NCBI GenBank assembly: GCA_013695075.1
Contig: JACDBE010000203.1
Location: forward strand, 1 to 9,650
Reading direction: 5' to 3'
DNA: 9,650 bases
Source: Acidimicrobiia bacterium
Lineage (GTDB): Bacteria > Actinomycetota > Acidimicrobiia > Spongiisociales > UBA5794
Shown here piece by piece: positions 5,780 to 9,650 of the stretch (its first letter is position 1; each line of letters starts with the position of its first letter). The notes beneath the pieces are model-generated. The model searched no databases. It saw only the letters and a program-made list of their open reading frames with translations, and was not told the origin of the DNA. The position numbers and the translations under genes were made by a program.

Positions 5780-6424
5780 ATGAAGCGGTATCGGGACCGC
5801 ACCGAGGCGGGTGAACGACTGGCGGTCGAGCTGCAACGGCACCTCGGCGACACCGAGGGCGACCCGGTGGTGGTGCTCGGCGTGCCCCGGGGCGGGGTGA
5901 TCGTGGCGGCGGCGGTGGCGGCAGCGATGGGGGCTCCGCTCGATGTCGCCCTGGCCCGCAAGTTGCCCGCCCCCGGCAACCCCGAGTTGGCCATCGGGGC
6001 CATCGGCGAGGGGGGCGATCCTTGGCTCAACCGGCGCCTCATCGCCCAGATGCGGGTCTCCCCGGAGTGGATCGCCACCACCATCGAGCGGGAAACGGGC
6101 GAGCTACAGCGCCGCGCCCGACGCTACCGCTCCGGCGGCGACCGGATCGATGTCGCCGGGAGCACCGCCGTCGTCGTCGACGACGGGGTGGCCACCGGAG
6201 CCACCCTGGCGGCGGTGTTGGACACCGTCAACGATCAGCAACCGCAACGGCTCATCTGCGCCGTTCCGGTGGGTCACCCCGACTCGCTGCGGATGCTGGC
6301 CGGCCACGGCGCCGAGGTGGTGTGCCCGCTGCGGCCGTGGAGCCTGGGTGCCGTCGGCTGGTGGTATCACCAATTCGAGCAGACCAGCGACGACGAGGTG
6401 GTGGCGGCTCTGCAGGCGGGCTGA
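5780..6424 (+). CDS. Predicted phosphoribosyltransferase (COG1926 type)
   Basis: A 214-residue type I phosphoribosyltransferase-fold protein. The PRPP-binding loop is VVVDDGVATGATL, with D134 and D135 and the following GVATGAT. The N-terminal part has DRTEAGERLA, then VLGVPRGGVIVAA and ARKLPAPGNPELAIGAIGEGG, which together mark the COG1926 family. These proteins occur widely in bacteria, but their base substrate is not established, so no gene symbol is given. The frame stays open upstream to 5078, antisense to the lipid kinase, but ATG 5780 is chosen because family proteins begin close to the FxDRxxAG segment and a -10 box lies just upstream. It reads away from the lipid kinase over an 87-base divergent region. 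The next gene, rocA, follows after 74 bases with its own ribosome-binding site and possible promoter. Confidence 0.82.
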   Translation: MKRYRDRTEAGERLAVELQRHLGDTEGDPVVVLGVPRGGVIVAAAVAAAMGAPLDVALARKLPAPGNPELAIGAIGEGGDPWLNRRLIAQMRVSPEWIATTIERETGELQRRARRYRSGGDRIDVAGSTAVVVDDGVATGATLAAVLDTVNDQQPQRLICAVPVGHPDSLRMLAGHGAEVVCPLRPWSLGAVGWWYHQFEQTSDDEVVAALQAG

Positions 6425-6463
6425 TTCGACGAGCAGGGCGCCTGTGGTGGCGGCTCCGGTCGG

Positions 6464-6494
6464 TATCCTCGGCGGGTACCCCCGGATCGAGGAG
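6464..6494 (+). promoter_or_regulatory. Candidate rocA -10 box and Shine-Dalgarno
   Basis: TATCCT at 6464-6469 is a plausible -10 box, and GAGGAG at 6489-6494 is a good ribosome-binding site 4 bases before the ATG at 6499. Unlike several neighbours, this gene would have a short 5' leader. An 8-base palindrome GGGTACCC at 6474-6481 falls near the predicted transcript start. No -35 box is evident. Confidence 0.5.
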
Positions 6495-6498
6495 ACCC

Positions 6499-8046
6499 AT
6501 GCTGCCCCCGTACGCCAGCGAGCCGTACTCCGACTTCACCGATCCTGCCGTCGCCTCCGCCTATCGGGAGGCTCTTGAGGTTGTCGCCAAGGCGAGCCCG
6601 CTCAATGCCCCCGTGATCATCGGCGGTGCCCCGGTCGACACCGAGGATGACATCGTCAGCGTCGATCCCGCCCGTCCCGATCGGGTGGTAGGGACGGCGG
6701 GGGCGGGGAGCAGCTTCCACGCCTCCCAGGCGCTGGACGCTGCCTGGGACGCCTTCGCAACGTGGTCGAAGGTGCCGGCGCCGGAGCGAGCCCGGCTGGT
6801 CCACGCCGTCGGCGACGCCATCGACGCCCGCCGTTACGAGTTCTGCGGCTGGCTCACGGTGGAGGCCGGCAAGAACTACCTGGAGGCCGAGGCTGAAGTG
6901 GCGGAGGCCATCGACTTCTGCCGCTACTACGCCCACCAGGCGCTGGCGCTCGCCGAGCCGCTGCCGGTGCATGACTTTCCCGGCGAGACCAATGAATCGT
7001 GGCTGGTGCCGATGGGGGCCGGGGTGGCCATCCCGCCGTGGAACTTCCCGCTGGCCATCCTGGCGGGGATGACCATCGGTCCGGTGGCGGCGGGAAATAC
7101 CATGGTGGTGAAGCCGGCGTCGAACACCCCCATCATCGGCGCCAAGTTCATGGAGGCGGTCGTTTCCGCCGGGATCCCGGCGGGGGTGGTCAACTTCCTC
7201 CCCGGGTCCGGTGCCGAGATCGGTGACACCCTGGTGGATCATCCCCGCACGCGCTTCGTCAACTTCACCGGGTCCAAGGACGTCGGGTTGCGTATCGCCG
7301 CCAGGTCGGCGGTGGTGCACCCCGGGCAGATGTGGCTGAAGCGGGCCTACATGGAGCTGGGGGGTAAGGACGGGATCATCGTCGACGAGACCGCCGACCT
7401 CGACGCCGCCGCCGACGGCGTGATACGTAGTGCCTTCGGGTTCCAGGGTCAGAAGTGCTCGGCGTGCAGCCGGGTGATCGTGGTCGACGCCGTCCACGAC
7501 GCCATCCTGGAACGGCTGGTCGACCGTGCCGCCGCCCTGGACATCGGGCCCCCCGAGGACAACCACGCCGTGGGACCGGTCGTCTCTGCGGCGCAGCATC
7601 GCAGCGTGCTCGACGAGATCGACCGGGGCCGGTCGCAGGCGGAGCTGGTGCACGGCGGCCACGCCGTCGACGGCGACGGCGGCTGGTACATCGAGCCGAC
7701 GATCTTCTCCGAGGTGGCCTCGCAGGATCGGCTGGGCCAACACGAGGTCTTCGGGCCGGTGCTGGCGGTGATCAGGGCCGACGACTTCGCCGATGCGCTC
7801 GACATCGCCAACGACACCGAGTTCGGTCTCACCGGGGGGATCTTCTCCACCGATGACGAGCGGATCGAACGGACCCGCCAAGAGTTCGCCGTCGGCAACC
7901 TGTATATCAACCGCAAGATCACCGGCGCCCTGGTGGGGATCCAGCCCTTCGGTGGGCTCAAGCTGTCCGGATCCAACGCAAAGGCGGGCGGTCCCGACTA
8001 CCTGCGGCTGTTCACCGAGATGAAGTCGGCCACCCGCAAGTTGTGA
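6499..8046 (+). CDS. rocA: Delta-1-pyrroline-5-carboxylate (glutamate semialdehyde) dehydrogenase, RocA type
   Basis: A 515-residue aldehyde dehydrogenase that oxidises glutamate-gamma-semialdehyde, which is in equilibrium with pyrroline-5-carboxylate, to glutamate with NAD+. This is the last step of proline and arginine breakdown. Landmarks are N182 in PPWNFPL, E286 in MELGGKD and the catalytic C320 in FQGQKCSACSR. The N-terminal PYASEPYSDFTDP, the central FTGSKDVGLRIAAR with HPGQMWLKR, and the C-terminal SGSNAKAGGPDYL are typical of the RocA/PruA subfamily rather than general ALDHs. Length matches Bacillus RocA. A second cysteine, C323, lies three residues after the catalytic one, where Bacillus RocA has glycine. 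The start at 6499 is fixed by GAGGAG 4 bases upstream; the open frame reaching to 6022 runs antisense-like through the phosphoribosyltransferase gene in another frame. No proline dehydrogenase gene is adjacent, so that partner must lie elsewhere. Confidence 0.93.
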   Translation: MLPPYASEPYSDFTDPAVASAYREALEVVAKASPLNAPVIIGGAPVDTEDDIVSVDPARPDRVVGTAGAGSSFHASQALDAAWDAFATWSKVPAPERARLVHAVGDAIDARRYEFCGWLTVEAGKNYLEAEAEVAEAIDFCRYYAHQALALAEPLPVHDFPGETNESWLVPMGAGVAIPPWNFPLAILAGMTIGPVAAGNTMVVKPASNTPIIGAKFMEAVVSAGIPAGVVNFLPGSGAEIGDTLVDHPRTRFVNFTGSKDVGLRIAARSAVVHPGQMWLKRAYMELGGKDGIIVDETADLDAAADGVIRSAFGFQGQKCSACSRVIVVDAVHDAILERLVDRAAALDIGPPEDNHAVGPVVSAAQHRSVLDEIDRGRSQAELVHGGHAVDGDGGWYIEPTIFSEVASQDRLGQHEVFGPVLAVIRADDFADALDIANDTEFGLTGGIFSTDDERIERTRQEFAVGNLYINRKITGALVGIQPFGGLKLSGSNAKAGGPDYLRLFTEMKSATRKL

Positions 8047-8085
8047 CCCCGCGGTACGTGAACCGGCATTGCCTCGGGGTAGTGG

Positions 8086-8111
8086 GATAATCGCCCCCAG
8101 CTTCCCCGGAG
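8086..8111 (+). promoter_or_regulatory. Candidate promoter and ribosome-binding site of the amidase lipoprotein gene
   Basis: GATAAT at 8086-8091 resembles a -10 box, and GGAG at 8108-8111 lies 4 bases before the ATG at 8116. The predicted leader is under 20 bases. It lies in the 69-base gap after rocA, so the lipoprotein genes are probably transcribed on their own. No -35 box at normal spacing. Confidence 0.5.
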
Positions 8112-8115
8112 TGCG

Positions 8116-9318
8116 ATGCCCCGCCGCCACCTCGTCGTCAGCGCTGTCGTCGCCGCCGTGCTGGCGATGGCGGGGTGTTCAGGCGCCGATCCCGCCATCG
8201 GCGGGGCTGCCGCCATGGGGGTGGCCACCGGCGACGGCGCCGCCCGCCAGCCGGGCCCCACGGCGGCGCCACCGGGCGATGCCGTGGGCACCAGCACCAC
8301 GACCACTCCCGCCGATCTGGCGGAGGTGTCGACGGGGATCGCCGTTGTCGCCGCCGGCGGCGCCGACCTCGCCGAGACGGCCGGTGGAGAACCGATCGTG
8401 CGGGCCGCCGAGGGTCTCCCCCTTCCGGTGGTGGGCCGAGCGGGGGAGTGGCTGGAGATCGTCACCTCCTGCAACAGCCCGGCGTGGGTGCAGGCGTCCC
8501 AGGTGGAGCTGACCCCGCAGGCTGCGGGCGGTGGCGGACCGGGACCGGGCTTTGACCTTTCCGCAGCGGTGGTGATGCTCGACCCCGGCCACGGCGACCG
8601 GGACTGGGGCGCCATCGGCCCCGAAGGCCTGTCGGAAAAGGTGCTCAACCTCGATATCGCAGCCAGGGTTCGTGATCTGATGCAACGCTCCAACACCGTC
8701 GACTGGACGACCGGGACCGTCACCTCGGGCGGCGACATCCCCGCCTTCGGTGCGGTGTGGATGACCCGACCCCCGGAGGGGCCCAATGAGGGGCAGTTCG
8801 AGGCGGGCCTGGCCTACCGTGCCGAGCTGGCCAACGCCGCCGGTGCCGATGCCATGGTGTCGATCCACAACAACACGGTTCCCAAGGTCGCTAGCGACAT
8901 CCCGGGGACCGAGGTGTTCTACTCGGTGGCCGCCCCCGGTTCGGATCGCCTGGCGGCGTTGCTCTACGAGGAGGTGGTGGCCAGCCTGTCGGCGTTCGAG
9001 GCCGACTGGATGGGTGGAGAGCTGCTCGGTGCCCGGGCACGGATCAACCCCGACACCGGCGAGGACTACTACGGGTTGCTGCGCCGGGCCCAGATGCCGG
9101 CGGCAATCGTTGAGGGGTTGTACCTGTCCGAGCCGCAGGAGGAGGCCCTGCTGGGCACGGACGCCGTCAAGCAGGCCTACGCCGAGGGCGTGTACCGCGC
9201 CGTGGTGCGGTTCCTCACCACCGACGACGTCGGCTCCGGACTGCGTGATCCGGAGCCGTACCCCGAGGTGCGTACCCCCACCGGAACCTCCGCCTGCGTC
9301 GTCCCGGCCCAGCCTTGA
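8116..9318 (+). CDS. Lipoprotein N-acetylmuramoyl-L-alanine amidase (Amidase_3) with SH3-like domain
   Basis: A 400-residue exported peptidoglycan hydrolase that would cut the bond between MurNAc and L-Ala of the stem peptide. The N-terminus is a lipoprotein signal peptide: MPRRH, a hydrophobic run, then the lipobox LAMAGC with the lipidated cysteine at C21. A flexible Gly/Ala/Thr-rich linker (about 22-70, including TSTTTTPAD) and an SH3-like segment (about 74-135) follow. The amidase domain spans roughly 150-365. Zinc ligands are H159 in LDPGHGD, E174 in LSEKVLNLDIA and H251 in VSIHNN; the catalytic Glu is E333 in AIVEGLYLSEPQEE. All four expected residues are present, so an active enzyme is likely. 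Cysteines at 119 and 394 are extracytoplasmic and could pair, which is speculation. It overlaps a paralogous lipoprotein gene by 4 bases (TTGA). Confidence 0.87.
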   Translation: MPRRHLVVSAVVAAVLAMAGCSGADPAIGGAAAMGVATGDGAARQPGPTAAPPGDAVGTSTTTTPADLAEVSTGIAVVAAGGADLAETAGGEPIVRAAEGLPLPVVGRAGEWLEIVTSCNSPAWVQASQVELTPQAAGGGGPGPGFDLSAAVVMLDPGHGDRDWGAIGPEGLSEKVLNLDIAARVRDLMQRSNTVDWTTGTVTSGGDIPAFGAVWMTRPPEGPNEGQFEAGLAYRAELANAAGADAMVSIHNNTVPKVASDIPGTEVFYSVAAPGSDRLAALLYEEVVASLSAFEADWMGGELLGARARINPDTGEDYYGLLRRAQMPAAIVEGLYLSEPQEEALLGTDAVKQAYAEGVYRAVVRFLTTDDVGSGLRDPEPYPEVRTPTGTSACVVPAQP

Positions 9319-9650
9319 GGCGGGGGTGGTTGCCGGCGGTGGCGTTGGTCGGCGCCTCGACGCTGGTCGCCGGGTGCGCCGCCGCGGCCCCCACCGAGAC
9401 CACGGTAACTGCGGCCACCGTGACTACCGAGGTGGCCGGGGTGGGCGGCACCGCCGTATTCCCCGACCCGCTGGTCCGTCGGGTCCCCGCCGCACCCGAT
9501 CCGTCCCCGGCACCGCCCGACCCGGGCGGTAATGCCGGGTTCACCGGCCGGGGCACGGTCACCGTCGTTGCCGGCGGCGCCCAGATGGCGGCGACCCCGG
9601 GAGGCGAGCCCATCGGCGTCATCCGAGAGGGGCTGGTCCTACCGGCGCTG
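9315..9650 (+). CDS. Second lipoprotein with SH3-like domain, paralogue of the preceding amidase (cut by window end)
   Basis: The first 112 codons of a gene running off the window. TTG at 9315 overlaps the previous stop as TTGA. This start gives a clean lipoprotein signal peptide: LRRGW, a hydrophobic stretch, then the lipobox LVAGC with cysteine at position 21, the same position as in the upstream protein. No other in-frame start would keep the basic n-region. A Thr- and then Pro/Asp-rich linker (about 22-79) leads to residues 80-112, which align without gaps to residues 74-106 of the upstream amidase, with 18 of 33 identical by eye, including AGGA and GGEPI. The gene is thus a diverged tandem duplicate. 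I expect an Amidase_3 domain beyond the window, but this is inference; a lipoprotein keeping only the SH3-like part is possible. No Shine-Dalgarno is seen, so expression probably depends on translational coupling. Confidence 0.72.
   Translation, partial: MRRGWLPAVALVGASTLVAGCAAAAPTETTVTAATVTTEVAGVGGTAVFPDPLVRRVPAAPDPSPAPPDPGGNAGFTGRGTVTVVAGGAQMAATPGGEPIGVIREGLVLPAL

Noticed and set aside
6022..6498. Possible N-terminal extension of the pyrroline-5-carboxylate dehydrogenase
   Set aside because: It overlaps the phosphoribosyltransferase gene out of frame and is Arg-rich; the strong ribosome-binding site and RocA-like N-terminus place the start at 6499.
6367..8130. Long minus-strand open frame of 587 codons opposite rocA
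   Set aside because: It is exactly antisense to a clear RocA gene, its translation is Gly/His/Arg-rich low-complexity with no recognisable motif, and long antisense frames are expected at this GC content.
1..9650. CRISPR array, tRNA, rRNA, insertion sequence or integrase
   Set aside because: I looked for regularly spaced direct repeats, transposase or integrase motifs and RNA-gene-like segments by eye and saw none; the long stretches are all explained by protein genes.

Overview
The window is a GC-rich bacterial chromosome segment packed with genes. It most likely comes from an actinobacterium, possibly of the Acidimicrobiia type. The pointers are a mycothiol S-conjugate amidase-like gene (mycothiol is an actinobacterial thiol), Thr-rich linkers after lipoprotein signal peptides, GTG/TTG starts, and -10 hexamers lying only 6-9 bases before several start codons, as expected for leaderless mRNAs. 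The lineage is inferred from gene content; no rRNA or tRNA is present to confirm it.

Layout. 1-141: C-terminal end of a PD-(D/E)XK (RecB/Cas4-like) nuclease with an Fe-S cysteine cluster. 253-1101: Mca-like amidase. 1155-4535: a three-gene overlapping unit of two dynamin/YfjP-like GTPases (8-base overlap) and a small MscS-type mechanosensitive channel (4-base overlap). 4536-4759: a convergent intergenic region filled with hairpins. 4760-5692 (minus strand): a YegS/DagK-type lipid kinase. 5693-5779: a divergent promoter region around a perfect 10-bp inverted repeat. 5780-6424: a COG1926-type phosphoribosyltransferase. 6499-8046: delta-1-pyrroline-5-carboxylate dehydrogenase (RocA type). 8116-9318: a lipoprotein N-acetylmuramoyl-L-alanine amidase. 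9315 to the window end: the start of a second lipoprotein, a diverged paralogue overlapping the first by 4 bases.

Common threads. Much of the segment concerns the cell envelope: the GTPase pair with MscS suggests membrane remodelling or protection under tension, the lipid kinase acts on membrane lipids, and the lipoprotein pair acts on peptidoglycan. Mca (thiol detoxification) and RocA (proline/arginine to glutamate) are ordinary metabolism. I see no mobile element, CRISPR array, tRNA or rRNA. The points most worth a second look are the GTPase-GTPase-MscS unit, the tandem amidase-like lipoproteins, the hairpin cluster at 4540-4705 and the palindrome at 5733-5760.
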